A stretch of 17,610 nt of DNA from Betaproteobacteria bacterium (GTDB lineage Bacteria > Pseudomonadota > Gammaproteobacteria > Burkholderiales > SG8-41). The stretch spans positions 1 through 17,610 of the forward strand of contig JAQGNC010000576.1 of NCBI GenBank assembly GCA_028292065.1, read 5' to 3'. The translations under genes and the position numbers were made by a program. A model generated the notes under the pieces. That model was not told where the DNA came from and searched no databases. It saw only the letters and a list, made by a program, of their open reading frames with translations. Shown here piece after piece: positions 1 through 6,871 of this stretch; position 1 is the first letter of the stretch, and the number at the start of each line of letters is the position of its first letter.

Positions 1-724
1 GCGCTTTGACCGCGGCCGCGACCGGCTGGTGGCCTTGCAGCAGAACACGCGCACCCGCGGCGGCGAAGTCTTCGCGCTTGATCGACGCCGGCGCCGAGCC
101 GACGATGACCGGAAGCTTCGTCGCGTCGTGCACCGCTTTCACCTGCTCCACGGTTTCGACACCCACTAGGAAAATCGCGTCGACGCCCGCCCCGGCGTAC
201 GCTTTCGCGCGCGCCAGCGTGCCTTCGAGACCTTCGACTTTCAGCGCCGAGGTGCGCCCGGCGATGACGAGCGAAGGATCGCTGCGCGCGGAGAGCGCGG
301 CTTTCATCTTGCCGACGCCTTCGGGTATCGAGATGAGCTCCTCTCCCCCGGTGTTGCCGAAACGCGTCGGCAGGACCGTGTCCTCGATGCTCATGGCAGA
401 CACGCCCGAGTGCTCGCATTCTTCCACGGTGCGCATGACGTTCAGCGCATTGCCGTAACCGTGATCGGCATCGACGATGAGGCTCAAGTCGGACGCGCGG
501 GTGATGCGGCGGATCTGGTCGGCGAACTCGGTCATCGTGAGCACGATCAGGTCGGGCGCACCGAGCGTGGTGTTGGACGCGACCGAGCCTGCGAGCATGC
601 CGATCTCATAGCCGACGCTTTTGGCGACTCGCGCGGACAGCGCGTCGTAGACGCTCGCCGGTGAAAGACATTCGTTGCCGGCGATCAGCTTGCGCAGGCG
701 GTTGCGACGTTCGGTGTGGGTCAT
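1..724 (-). CDS. Oxaloacetate decarboxylase-like protein, isocitrate lyase/PEP mutase superfamily (3' end outside window)
   Basis: About 241 codons are visible, beginning at an ATG at 724; the C-terminus lies beyond base 1. The product has the isocitrate lyase/phosphoenolpyruvate mutase barrel signature: SVYDALSARVA near residues 24-34, GGS-like AGSVAS at 45-50, the metal-binding DADHGYGNALNVMRT at 85-99, and SIEDTVLPTRFG at 112-123. True isocitrate and methylisocitrate lyases have a KxCGH loop after the barrel strand. Here EDTVLPTRFG takes that place, as in the Pseudomonas PA4872 group, which decarboxylates oxaloacetate to pyruvate with Mg2+. D85, D87 and E114 are the likely metal-site residues. 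Family length is about 285-290, so roughly 45 residues are missing. The ribosome site is weak (GGA about 9 bases upstream). It lies downstream of the amidohydrolase in the same direction, separated by an octamer repeat. The family is secure; the exact substrate is inferred. Confidence 0.85.
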   Translation of the reverse strand, partial: MTHTERRNRLRKLIAGNECLSPASVYDALSARVAKSVGYEIGMLAGSVASNTTLGAPDLIVLTMTEFADQIRRITRASDLSLIVDADHGYGNALNVMRTVEECEHSGVSAMSIEDTVLPTRFGNTGGEELISIPEGVGKMKAALSARSDPSLVIAGRTSALKVEGLEGTLARAKAYAGAGVDAIFLVGVETVEQVKAVHDATKLPVIVGSAPASIKREDFAAAGARVLLQGHQPVAAAVKA

Positions 725-735
725 TTTTAATTTCC

Positions 736-775
736 GTGAACGGGTGAACGGGTGAACAGGTAAACGAGTAAATCA
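736..775. repeat. Tandem 8-bp repeat, GTGAACGG type
   Basis: Five consecutive octamers fill most of the gap between the amidohydrolase and the lyase: GTGAACGG at 736-743, the same at 744-751, GTGAACAG at 752-759, GTAAACGA at 760-767, and a decayed GTAAATCA at 768-775. The same octamer recurs at 1785-1884, on the other side of the amidohydrolase gene. The 3-base gap (A to G changes) pattern suggests drift within a slippage-type array. Function unknown. Confidence 0.85.
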
Positions 776-780
776 AAAAC

Positions 781-1767
781 TCAGTCTTCGCCGAGCAGCG
801 ATAACGCCGTCAGGCTGCATACATACTCCCGCTCGCTCGCGGAGAGATCGGGAATCGCGTCGATGCCGCCCATCAGGTCGGGGGGGCCCATGTCGAAAGG
901 ATGGTCGCTGCCGATCACCACGCGGTCGGCGCCGACGCGGTTGATGAGATGGCGGGCAGCCTGGGCATCGTGCGTGAGCGCATCGAAATAGAAGCGCCGC
1001 AGCAGGTCGGCGGGTGAAGTCTGCGTCTTCATCTTCGGCTCGGGGCGAACGTTGAAGCCGTGGATGAAGCGCCCGATCTGGTAAGGCACGTAGCCTCCAC
1101 CGTGCGGCAGCAGGATCTTGAGATCCTTGAGCTCGTCGAGGGCGCCGCTGTACATGAGGTGCGCGACCATCAACGTGGTGTCGAGCGGAAAGCCGACGAA
1201 GTTCTTGAGGTAGTACTCGTCCATGCCGCCTTCGGCGAGGCACTGGTAAGGATGCGTGAACAGGAAACAGCCGAGCTGCTCGATCGTCTTCAGGACTTTG
1301 CGGAACCGCGGGTTGGCGAGCTCGACGCCTTCGATCGACGTGCCGACTTCAACGCCCTTGAACTTGTATTCCTTGACGACGCGCTCGAGCTCGGCGATCG
1401 CGGCGTCGGGGTCCTGCATCGGCAGATGCGCCATGCCGCGCAGGCGGTCGGGACGCTTCTCCACCATCTGCGCGATGCCGTCGTTGGCGAGCTTGGCGGC
1501 TTCGAGCCCGATCTCGGGGCTCAACCAGTAGAAATAGATCGGCGGGCCGACGCAGATCGCGGCGATGTCGATCTTGTTCCGGTCCATCCACTCGACTTTC
1601 GCATCGGCGTCGTAGAACACCGGCTGGAGCTCGGCCGGACGGCCGTGGCTGTTGAAATAGCGCTTGCCGTCTTTTTCCTCGATGCTCATCCCGTAGCGCG
1701 TGGGATTCTTCGAGAGCGCGTCGATCACGGTGGGCGGGACGACGTGGTTGTGGAGATCGATGTTCAT
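781..1767 (-). CDS. Amidohydrolase family 2, ACMSD-type metal-dependent (de)carboxylase/hydrolase
   Basis: This 328-residue protein belongs to the amidohydrolase-related family (PF04909) that includes aminocarboxymuconate-semialdehyde decarboxylase, 5-carboxyvanillate decarboxylase and gamma-resorcylate decarboxylase. The metal ligands sit where ACMSD has them: H6 and H8 (DLHNHVVPP), H172 (FTHPYQC), H222 (LLPHGGGYVPYQ) and D288 (IGSDHPFDMG); ACMSD uses H9, H11, H177, H228 and D294. These enzymes are cytosolic and act non-oxidatively on carboxylated aromatic or muconate-type substrates, usually with Zn. The start at 1767 has AAGGA seven or eight bases upstream. The gene lies between Bug receptor 1 and the lyase and is flanked on both sides by the GTGAACGG octamer family. 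Family assignment is strong. The substrate is unknown, and hydrolysis rather than decarboxylation is possible. Confidence 0.88.
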   Translation of the reverse strand: MNIDLHNHVVPPTVIDALSKNPTRYGMSIEEKDGKRYFNSHGRPAELQPVFYDADAKVEWMDRNKIDIAAICVGPPIYFYWLSPEIGLEAAKLANDGIAQMVEKRPDRLRGMAHLPMQDPDAAIAELERVVKEYKFKGVEVGTSIEGVELANPRFRKVLKTIEQLGCFLFTHPYQCLAEGGMDEYYLKNFVGFPLDTTLMVAHLMYSGALDELKDLKILLPHGGGYVPYQIGRFIHGFNVRPEPKMKTQTSPADLLRRFYFDALTHDAQAARHLINRVGADRVVIGSDHPFDMGPPDLMGGIDAIPDLSASEREYVCSLTALSLLGED

Positions 1768-1784
1768 TTTTTTTCCTTAGATGC

Positions 1785-1884
1785 GTGAACGGGTAAACGG
1801 GTGAACAGGTGAACGGGTGCGCAACCGCCGCCCGGGGCGTGGGGGTTCTACTCGTTCACCCGTTCACTCGTTCACCCGTTCACC
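1785..1884. repeat. Inverted arrays of the GTGAACGG octamer
   Basis: Four octamers in one direction (1785-1792 GTGAACGG, 1793-1800 GTAAACGG, 1801-1808 GTGAACAG, 1809-1816 GTGAACGG) face four in the opposite direction (1853-1860 CGTTCACC, 1861-1868 CGTTCACT, 1869-1876 and 1877-1884 CGTTCACC) across a GC-rich spacer of 36 bp. Transcribed from either strand this can form a stem of about 30 bp. It lies between the Bug receptor 1 stop and the amidohydrolase start. It could act as a terminator or transcript-stabilising hairpin, although no T-run is present. Confidence 0.85.
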
Positions 1885-1890
1885 GAACCT

Positions 1891-2853
1891 TTAATCAGCT
1901 TTTATTCCCGCCGATTGAATCACCTTCCCCCACTTCGCCGTCTCGGCCTTGATGATCGCGCCGAATTCCTCCGGCTTGTTGCCGACGGGCTCGGCGCCTT
2001 CGTTGGTGAACACCGCTTTGGTCTCGGGCAGATGGAGGATCCGCGCCGTTTCTTCGTTGAGCCTCGCGATCACCGCACGCGGGGTCCTGGCGGGAGCGAG
2101 GAAGCCGTTCCAGGGGCCATGATCATAACCGGGGACGCCCGATTCCGCGATGGTCGGGATCTCGGGCATGCTCGGCGAGCGCTTCGCCGTGGTCACCGCG
2201 ATTGCGCGCAGCTTGCCTGAACGCACATGCGGCAGCACCGATACGATGGTCGCGAAGTTGAGCTGCACCTGGCCGCCGAGCAGCGCCTGCACCGCAGGGC
2301 CGCCGCCTTTATACGGCACGTGCACCATGTCGATCCCGGTCATGTATTTGAACAGCTCGGCTGAGAGATGAGTGCCGGTCGCCGACCCGCTCGAGCCGTA
2401 GTTGAGCGAGCCCGGCTTCGCCTTCGCGAGCGCGATGAGGTCTTTCACCGTTTTCACCGGCAGCGCGGGATGAACCGTCAGCAGGTTCGGAAAGGCGGAG
2501 AGCTGGGTGATCGGCGCGAGATCGCGCAGCACGTCAAAAGGGAGATTCCTGTGCAGCGACGGGTTGAGCGTGATCGACGATGCGACCACGAGCAGCGTGT
2601 AACCGTCCGGCGCCGCTTTCGCGACGAGGTCGGTGCCGATGATGCTCCCCGCGCCCGGGCGGTTGTCGACCACGACCGGCTGGCCGAATGCCGCGCTCAG
2701 CTTCTGCGCGATGAGCCTCGCGGTGAGGTCGGTCGACGCGCCCGGCGACTGCGGCACGATGAGGCGCACGGGCTTGGTGGGATAGGGCACTTGCGCGCGA
2801 GCGATCGTGCTCAACGCGACGGCAAATGCGGCGACATAAAACTTCAGCTGCAT
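1891..2853 (-). CDS. Bug/TctC family periplasmic tricarboxylate-type substrate receptor (Bug 1)
   Basis: This 320-residue extracytoplasmic receptor (PF03401) binds an organic acid or related solute in the periplasm. The ATG at 2853 is chosen because AAGGAGG lies about ten bases upstream and because it opens directly on a signal peptide: MQLK, a hydrophobic stretch, then cleavage after ARA near residue 20. The mature protein starts QVPYPTKPVRLIVP and has the usual marks in order: PGASTDLTARLIAQKL, VVDNRPGAGSIIG, KAAPDGYTLL, the LNYGSSGSATGTHLSAELF segment, and VHVPYKGGGPA. A longer frame from 2898 would add residues ahead of the signal peptide and is rejected. The loop that reads PPGGGTD in Bug 4 is PGASTD here, so ligand choice may differ. 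No TctA or TctB gene is nearby. The amidohydrolase lies downstream. Substrate not predictable. Confidence 0.93.
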   Translation of the reverse strand: MQLKFYVAAFAVALSTIARAQVPYPTKPVRLIVPQSPGASTDLTARLIAQKLSAAFGQPVVVDNRPGAGSIIGTDLVAKAAPDGYTLLVVASSITLNPSLHRNLPFDVLRDLAPITQLSAFPNLLTVHPALPVKTVKDLIALAKAKPGSLNYGSSGSATGTHLSAELFKYMTGIDMVHVPYKGGGPAVQALLGGQVQLNFATIVSVLPHVRSGKLRAIAVTTAKRSPSMPEIPTIAESGVPGYDHGPWNGFLAPARTPRAVIARLNEETARILHLPETKAVFTNEGAEPVGNKPEEFGAIIKAETAKWGKVIQSAGIKAD

Positions 2854-2887
2854 TGAATCACTCCTCCTTATTTTTAATGTGTTTGAA

Positions 2888-2926
2888 ACCACCCCCACCC
2901 TAACCCTCCCCCTGAAGGGGAGGGGA
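2888..2926. repeat. GC-rich hairpin repeat, CCCTCCCC...GGGGAGGGG type
   Basis: A stem of about eight bp (CCCTCCCCC around 2904-2912 with GGGGAGGGG at 2917-2925, loop TGAA) is preceded by ACCCCCACCCTAA. The same flank occurs in reverse orientation next to the hairpin at 13184-13242, so this is a dispersed family. It lies directly upstream of the Bug 1 leader. Confidence 0.75.
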
Positions 2927-2930
2927 CTAC

Positions 2931-2977
2931 AGGCGCGACGCGCCTGCCAAACTCTCCTTCCCTCTCACGGGGGAAGG
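2931..2977. repeat. Two adjacent palindromes upstream of Bug 1
   Basis: AGGCGCG (2931-2937) and CGCGCCT (2939-2945) form a perfect 7-bp palindrome around one base, related to the GCAGGCG/CGCCTGC family seen at 12012 and 17402. Next comes CCTTCCC (2956-2962) facing GGGAAGG (2971-2977), a member of the pyrimidine/purine hairpin family. Together with the neighbouring elements they fill the gap between the MmgE/PrpD gene and Bug 1. Confidence 0.7.
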
Positions 2978-3001
2978 TCGGGATGCGGCTGGGTTTCGCT
3001 C

Positions 3002-3036
3002 GGGGTCTGACCCCGGCTTCATTGGGGTCAGACCCC
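3002..3036. repeat. Pair of GGGGTC(A/T)GACCCC palindromes
   Basis: GGGGTCTGACCCC at 3002-3014 and its reverse complement GGGGTCAGACCCC at 3024-3036 lie just past the MmgE/PrpD stop codon. Four more copies lie beyond the other end of that gene (4552-4638). Each copy is a near-perfect 13-bp palindrome with a single central base. Confidence 0.88.
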
Positions 3037-3069
3037 GGTTTGCTTCAAGGCCAACCCGCCGCCTCCTCC

Positions 3070-4443
3070 TCAAACCATCAACAGCCGCCTGAGCTTGCGC
3101 ACATCCTTCACCTGCTCGATCTCCCACACCGCTTTTATCAGATTTTCCGCGCGCCGCGCGCCGATCACCGGCACCAGCAGATCCCGGCTTTTGGCGGCCA
3201 CCTGCTCGCGGCTCATCGGGTTCGCGGCAGTGCCGAGCACGGCTTTGGTGTGATGGCGCAGCCGCTTGCCGTCGCGCGTGGCGATCTCGACGATCGCCTG
3301 CGTCGTCTTCGCGCGGCCGAGGGCGGCGCTGCCTTCGAGCGCGATGCGCTTTCGCATCCTGAGCACCTCGGGATCGTCGACACGCTTTTCGTCATGCGCC
3401 GAAGCGAACGTGATCTCGCCGTCGAGCAGCATGATCGCCACGAGGTGCTGGATGTTGATGCTCGCCATCTTGCGCTGGTTGACGGTGCGCGCGCCCTGCT
3501 CGTCGATGGTGATGACCACGCGCTCGACGTTCTCGCCCGTGACGCCGTGGCGCTCGATCAGGTTCGACACCGCGTCGAGCGGCGCCTGGATCGGGTAACC
3601 GACCGCCCAGCGCTTGATCGAGGTGTTCTCGATTTCGTACACGCGGCCCAAGTCCGCGACGAGCTTCGCAGGCTCGATGAAATCGCGGAAAGCGTCGAAG
3701 AATCCGCGCTCGCCTTCGAGCGTGTCGTCGACACCGGTGAAACCGGTCTGCGCCATGATTGCCGCGGTCACCCCGTTGCGTGCGGGCATGCCGCCGAAGT
3801 GAAACGCTTTCTGCACGTGCTCGACGTCGCGCGCCCAGCACGAAAGTCCCGACAGCTGCTGGGCCGTATACGAGAGCACGTTGCGCACGCCTGCCGCATC
3901 GAGGCCGGCGAGCGCACCCGCTGCGACGCCCGAACCGAGCATGCCGCCGAAGCTGTGCGACGAGTGCCCGTAGCTCCTGAACTTTTCTATCCCGAGCGCC
4001 TGTGACAGCCTCGCGCACACGTCGTAACCGACCACGATCGCCTTGAGCAGCGCTTCACCGCCGCTCTTCGTTCGCTCCGCCATCGCGAACGCCGCAGGCA
4101 CGATGCTGCAGCCCGGATGCACGAGCGCGAGGTAATAAGTGTCGTCGGTCTCGTCCGCATGCCCGTGCATGCCGTTGGCGAGCGCAGCCGTCGTGGCGGA
4201 CGTGAGGAGGTCGCTGCCGATCACGCACGCTTCGGCGTTGCCGCCCTGGTCACGCGCGTACTGAATCGCACGCTGCCCCGGGAGCAGGCGCGACCCGGAA
4301 AGCATCGCAGACAGCGTATCGAGCAGATGGTGTTTCGCACGCTCGGTGACTCGCGGCGGCAGGCGCCGCTTCGGTGCGGCGGTGATGTAGGAGACGAGCT
4401 GTTTTACGACGCGTGCGGCGTCCTGGGGATTTTTGACCGGCAT
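3070..4443 (-). CDS. MmgE/PrpD family protein (2-methylcitrate dehydratase-like)
   Basis: This protein has 457 residues from the ATG at 4443, a normal length for MmgE/PrpD (PF03972). Members include 2-methylcitrate dehydratase PrpD, cis-aconitate decarboxylase and iminodisuccinate epimerase, all acting on carboxylic acids in the cytoplasm. Family marks are visible: ANGMHGHADETDDT at 89-102, VHPGCSIVPAA at 108-118, a GYD segment near 139, SSHSFGGMLG near 161-170, and QKAFHFGGMPARNGVTAA at 211-228. The frame stays open upstream to 4548, but that extension (reading HCEERRDEAIPKR) is only translated repeat DNA, so the ATG at 4443 is preferred. Its ribosome site (AAAGAAAGA) is weak. GGGGTCTGACCCC palindromes lie beyond both ends of the gene. 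There is no prpB or prpC beside it, so methylcitrate dehydration is not implied. Substrate unknown. Confidence 0.88.
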   Translation of the reverse strand: MPVKNPQDAARVVKQLVSYITAAPKRRLPPRVTERAKHHLLDTLSAMLSGSRLLPGQRAIQYARDQGGNAEACVIGSDLLTSATTAALANGMHGHADETDDTYYLALVHPGCSIVPAAFAMAERTKSGGEALLKAIVVGYDVCARLSQALGIEKFRSYGHSSHSFGGMLGSGVAAGALAGLDAAGVRNVLSYTAQQLSGLSCWARDVEHVQKAFHFGGMPARNGVTAAIMAQTGFTGVDDTLEGERGFFDAFRDFIEPAKLVADLGRVYEIENTSIKRWAVGYPIQAPLDAVSNLIERHGVTGENVERVVITIDEQGARTVNQRKMASINIQHLVAIMLLDGEITFASAHDEKRVDDPEVLRMRKRIALEGSAALGRAKTTQAIVEIATRDGKRLRHHTKAVLGTAANPMSREQVAAKSRDLLVPVIGARRAENLIKAVWEIEQVKDVRKLRRLLMV

Positions 4444-4489
4444 GATCTTTCTTTGTTTTGTCGATAAGTGAAGCGCATTCGAACGCTTC

Positions 4490-4526
4490 GGGATTGCTTC
4501 GTCGCGGCGCTCCTCGCAATGACAGT
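4490..4526. repeat. Dispersed palindromic repeat (GGATTGCTTCGTCGCGGCGC type)
   Basis: GGGATTGCTTCGTCGCGGCG followed by CTCCTCGCAATGACAGTG is a single copy of the element whose right half occurs in each unit of the array at 16482-16953. It lies upstream of the MmgE/PrpD start and explains the open frame extending that gene. This sequence type is scattered in many proteobacterial genomes and often yields false peptides reading HCEERxDEAI. Confidence 0.85.
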
Positions 4527-4551
4527 GGGGGGCACCGCACGGGTTCAAACC

Positions 4552-4638
4552 GGGGTCAGACCCCCACCGTGGAAACCGGGGTCTGACCCCTACAAACCGG
4601 GGTCAGACCCCAATCAATCACAACCGGGGTCTGACCCC
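4552..4638. repeat. Array of four GGGGTC(A/T)GACCCC palindromes
   Basis: Copies stand at 4552-4564 (A centre), 4578-4590 (T centre), 4599-4611 (A centre) and 4626-4638 (T centre). Their orientation strictly alternates, each is preceded by AACC or AAACC, and spacers are 8-14 bp. The last copy touches the Bug 2 stop codon at 4639. Adjacent copies can pair to make long hairpins, so a role in ending or protecting the Bug 2 transcript is plausible. Confidence 0.9.
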
Positions 4639-5604
4639 TCACTCCTGGGGGATACGCGCGTCCCTGATGATCTTCGCGAACAGCGCGCTTTCTCTCTTCA
4701 GGAACGCCGTGAGCTCCGCCGGACCTTCCGCGACGACTTCAGCGCCCTGCTCGCTCAGGCGCTGCCGGGATTCGGGCAACGTCAGCGCCCACACGAAATC
4801 GCGGTTGATCGCTGCGATGACCTCTCGCGGAGTGCCCGCGGGCGCGAAGATGCCCATCCACGCGGTCATGTCGAACTCGGGGTAGACGCTCGCGACTGAC
4901 GGCACGCCCGGCACTGCGGCGGAAGGCCTCGCGCTCGATACCGCGATCGCCCGCATGCGGCCCGCTTTCACTTGCGGCAGCGCGCCGACGATGTTCGCGA
5001 ACATGAGATCGACCTGCCCGCTCAGGAGGTCGACGAAAGCCGGCGCGGCGCCTTTGTAAGGCACGTGGACCATCCTGATGCCGGCGACCGACTGCAGGAG
5101 CTCCATGCTCAGGTGCTGCAGGTTGCCCACACCCGCGCTCCCGTAGGTGAGCCCGTTCGGGCGCGACTTCGCGATCCGCACGAGGTCGCGCACCGACCTG
5201 ATCGGCGTCGACGGATGGACGAGCAGGACCATGGGCGAAGTCACCAGCCACGTCACCGCCTCGAAGCTGCGCTCGGAGTCATACAGCGGCTTCTTGCGAA
5301 GATGCGGGTAGACGGTCAGCGGGCCGCCGTTGCCGAGGAGCAGGGTGTAACCGTCCGGTGCGGACTTGGCGACGAGCTCGGCGCCCACCGCGCCGCCGCT
5401 GCCCCCGCGCGTGTCGACCAGCACCGGCTGGCTCCAGCGCGCGTTGAGCTTCTGGCCGAGAAAGCGCGCGACGTCGTCGAGCGGACCTCCCGCGGCGTAC
5501 GGCACCACGATGCGCACTGGTTTGGTCGGGTATTTCTGTGCGAGTGCGGGAAGACAGGCGAGGACGCTGAACGCCGCTGCGGCGACAACTGCCGCTACCC
5601 TCAC
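4639..5604 (-). CDS. Bug/TctC family periplasmic substrate receptor (Bug 2)
   Basis: This is a 321-residue receptor of PF03401 if translation begins at the GTG at 5604. That start is preferred because it opens on a signal peptide (MRVAAVVAAAAFSVL, cleavage after PALA near residue 22) and has GGGAGAGGG six or so bases upstream. The frame runs back to a TTG at 5733, but that extension is repeat-derived (PSPFERERARV) and would bury the signal. The mature protein begins QKYPTKPVRIVVPYAAGGPLDD and carries VDTRGGSGGAVGAELV, KSAPDGYTLLLG, LTYGSAGVGNLQHLSMELL and VHVPYKGAAPAFVDLLSGQVDLMFAN. PYAAGGPLDD replaces the more usual PPGGGTD loop. The proposed ribosome site lies in one arm of a strong palindrome (5610-5634). 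The cyclase is upstream and MmgE/PrpD downstream. Ligand unknown. Confidence 0.88.
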   Translation of the reverse strand: MRVAAVVAAAAFSVLACLPALAQKYPTKPVRIVVPYAAGGPLDDVARFLGQKLNARWSQPVLVDTRGGSGGAVGAELVAKSAPDGYTLLLGNGGPLTVYPHLRKKPLYDSERSFEAVTWLVTSPMVLLVHPSTPIRSVRDLVRIAKSRPNGLTYGSAGVGNLQHLSMELLQSVAGIRMVHVPYKGAAPAFVDLLSGQVDLMFANIVGALPQVKAGRMRAIAVSSARPSAAVPGVPSVASVYPEFDMTAWMGIFAPAGTPREVIAAINRDFVWALTLPESRQRLSEQGAEVVAEGPAELTAFLKRESALFAKIIRDARIPQE

Positions 5605-5609
5605 CCTAG

Positions 5610-5634
5610 CCCTCTCCCTTTCAAAGGGAGAGGG
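5610..5634. repeat. 12-bp perfect palindrome over the Bug 2 ribosome site
   Basis: CCCTCTCCCTTT (5610-5621) faces AAAGGGAGAGGG (5623-5634) with one central base. It belongs to the dispersed CCCTCTCCC hairpin family; the flank CACCCTAG replaces the more common CACCCTAA. The purine arm on the minus strand is also the best Shine-Dalgarno candidate for Bug 2. Confidence 0.85.
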
Positions 5635-5679
5635 AAGTTGAATCTCATCGATTTCGAGCGAAGGTGCCGGAGATTGCCT

Positions 5680-5705
5680 CCCTCTCCCCACGCACAGGGG
5701 GAGGG
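5680..5705. repeat. GC-rich hairpin repeat between cyclase and Bug 2
   Basis: CCCTCTCCCC at about 5680-5689 faces GGGGGAGGG at 5697-5705 across ACGCACA, with one imperfect pair. It lies about 30 bp past the cyclase stop codon and could act as a weak terminator or transcript-end hairpin, but no T-run follows. Confidence 0.7.
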
Positions 5706-5733
5706 CCGGGGCGAAGGCCAACGGGGCGGCCAA

Positions 5734-6792
5734 CTATTTGACCGCCAGCGGATTGACCGGCGAGCCCACCGCGCCGGTGATCGGCAGCGCGGGCGCGACG
5801 AACATGAACTCGTACACCTTGTCCGCCGCGCAATCGCGCGCGAGCTCGGTGAGGTTGAAGATCTCGCCGACCGTGAGCCCCATGATCGGGATCGCGATCC
5901 AGTGCCACGGCTGGTTGGTGTCCTCGGTCTCGTTCGGCCGCACTTCGGCGCCCCAGGTGTCGGTCGCGAGACCCGCGATCTCCTTGCCGTGTATCCAGTC
6001 GACCGTCTCGAAAGCCAGACCGGGCGCGTCTCCGCCCGAATAACCGTCCCAGCTCTTGCTCGTGAGGCAGCGCTCGATGTGGCCGGTGTGAACCAGGACG
6101 AAATCGCCGCGGCGCACATCGACGCCGTGCTTCTGCGCGGTGTAATCGAGAATCTCGCTGGTGATCGCGAAACCGTCCGGAAGGAATTTCTTGCCCATCG
6201 CTCGCGCCACGTCGAGCAGCACGCCGCGGCCGATCATCTTCTCCTTGGTTTTCTCGATGCCGGCTTTCTGCGCGCCGGCGCTCGTAACCGTGCGGCAGTC
6301 GTAGCCGTTCCACATCGTGTCTTCGTACATGATGTGGCCGAGACCGTCCCACTGCGTTCCGCACTGGAGCGGCATGATGATGATGTCGTCGGTGCCGCGG
6401 ATCTTGCGGTGATCGAGCACGCCGGAGTACGCGTCGGTGCCCGTTCTCGTCATCAGGTGGATCGGATTGAAGCGCCCGAGCGCGGGATACTTGCTCTTGC
6501 CGCCCTGCGGCCCCTGCTGGTCGTAGTTGAGCGAAAGCGAGATGACTTTTCCCTTCTTCACCAGCTGCGCGGCGGCGGCGATGTCTTCAGCAGAAGTGAA
6601 ATTGAGCGTGCCGATCTCGTCGTCGGGTCCCCAGCGTCCCCAGTTCTTGCAGCGCGTGGCTGCTTTCTCTACGTCCTTGCGCGTGAGCTTGCGATTGCGC
6701 GCGTCTCGCGTGTCGTAGACCTTCGGGGCTTTCAGCGCGGCTTTCGTGGTCTTCGCTTTCGTTGCGACGCTCGCTGATTTCTTCGAGGCCAT
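5734..6792 (-). CDS. Cyclase family protein (PF04199, kynurenine formamidase-like fold)
   Basis: This 352-residue protein belongs to the putative cyclase family, whose characterised members include kynurenine formamidase KynB and isatin hydrolase, metal-dependent hydrolases of cyclic amides and formamides. The metal motif in those is HxGTHxDxPxH. Here it reads CGTQWDGLGH at 144-153, keeping D149 and H153 but with Gln at the second His position, as in the longer subgroup of this family. Other marks are VLVHTGHIERC at 233-242, TDTWGAE at 278-284 and the C-terminal PIMGLTVGEIFNLTELA. Residues 1-25 are Lys/Ala-rich and look disordered. The ATG at 6792 follows AAGGGAG by seven bases. A good sigma70-type promoter stands upstream (6836-6864), so this gene probably starts a transcript that may include Bug 2. 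Substrate unknown. Confidence 0.87.
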   Translation of the reverse strand: MASKKSASVATKAKTTKAALKAPKVYDTRDARNRKLTRKDVEKAATRCKNWGRWGPDDEIGTLNFTSAEDIAAAAQLVKKGKVISLSLNYDQQGPQGGKSKYPALGRFNPIHLMTRTGTDAYSGVLDHRKIRGTDDIIIMPLQCGTQWDGLGHIMYEDTMWNGYDCRTVTSAGAQKAGIEKTKEKMIGRGVLLDVARAMGKKFLPDGFAITSEILDYTAQKHGVDVRRGDFVLVHTGHIERCLTSKSWDGYSGGDAPGLAFETVDWIHGKEIAGLATDTWGAEVRPNETEDTNQPWHWIAIPIMGLTVGEIFNLTELARDCAADKVYEFMFVAPALPITGAVGSPVNPLAVK

Positions 6793-6835
6793 GGCGGCGC
6801 TCCCTTATTTTTGGTGGGCAGGGGAAGAGCCTGCG

Positions 6836-6864
6836 AGTCTAGCCAGCGCGATTTGAGCGGTCAA
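6836..6864 (-). promoter_or_regulatory. Sigma70-type promoter for the cyclase gene
   Basis: On the minus strand TTGACC (6864-6859, five of six consensus bases) and TAGACT (6841-6836, four of six) are separated by exactly 17 bp. Transcription would start near 6829, leaving a leader of about 37 bases with the AAGGGAG ribosome site. It lies in the 79-bp gap just past the Bug 3 stop, which argues that Bug 3 and the cyclase are separate transcription units. Confidence 0.6.
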
Positions 6865-6871
6865 CGAAGCG

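Noticed and set aside
3002..3036. GGGGTCTGACCCC pair as an operator for a repressor
   Set aside because: It stands past a stop codon, and multiple copies elsewhere fit a dispersed repeat better; no regulator gene is seen.
4444..4548. N-terminal extension of the MmgE/PrpD protein
   Set aside because: It translates a dispersed repeat (HCEERRDEAIPKR); the family start fits the ATG at 4443.
4972..6777. A 601-codon open frame on the plus strand opposite Bug 2 and the cyclase
   Set aside because: High-GC shadow of real minus-strand genes; Arg/His/Asp-rich translation with no domain and no ribosome site.
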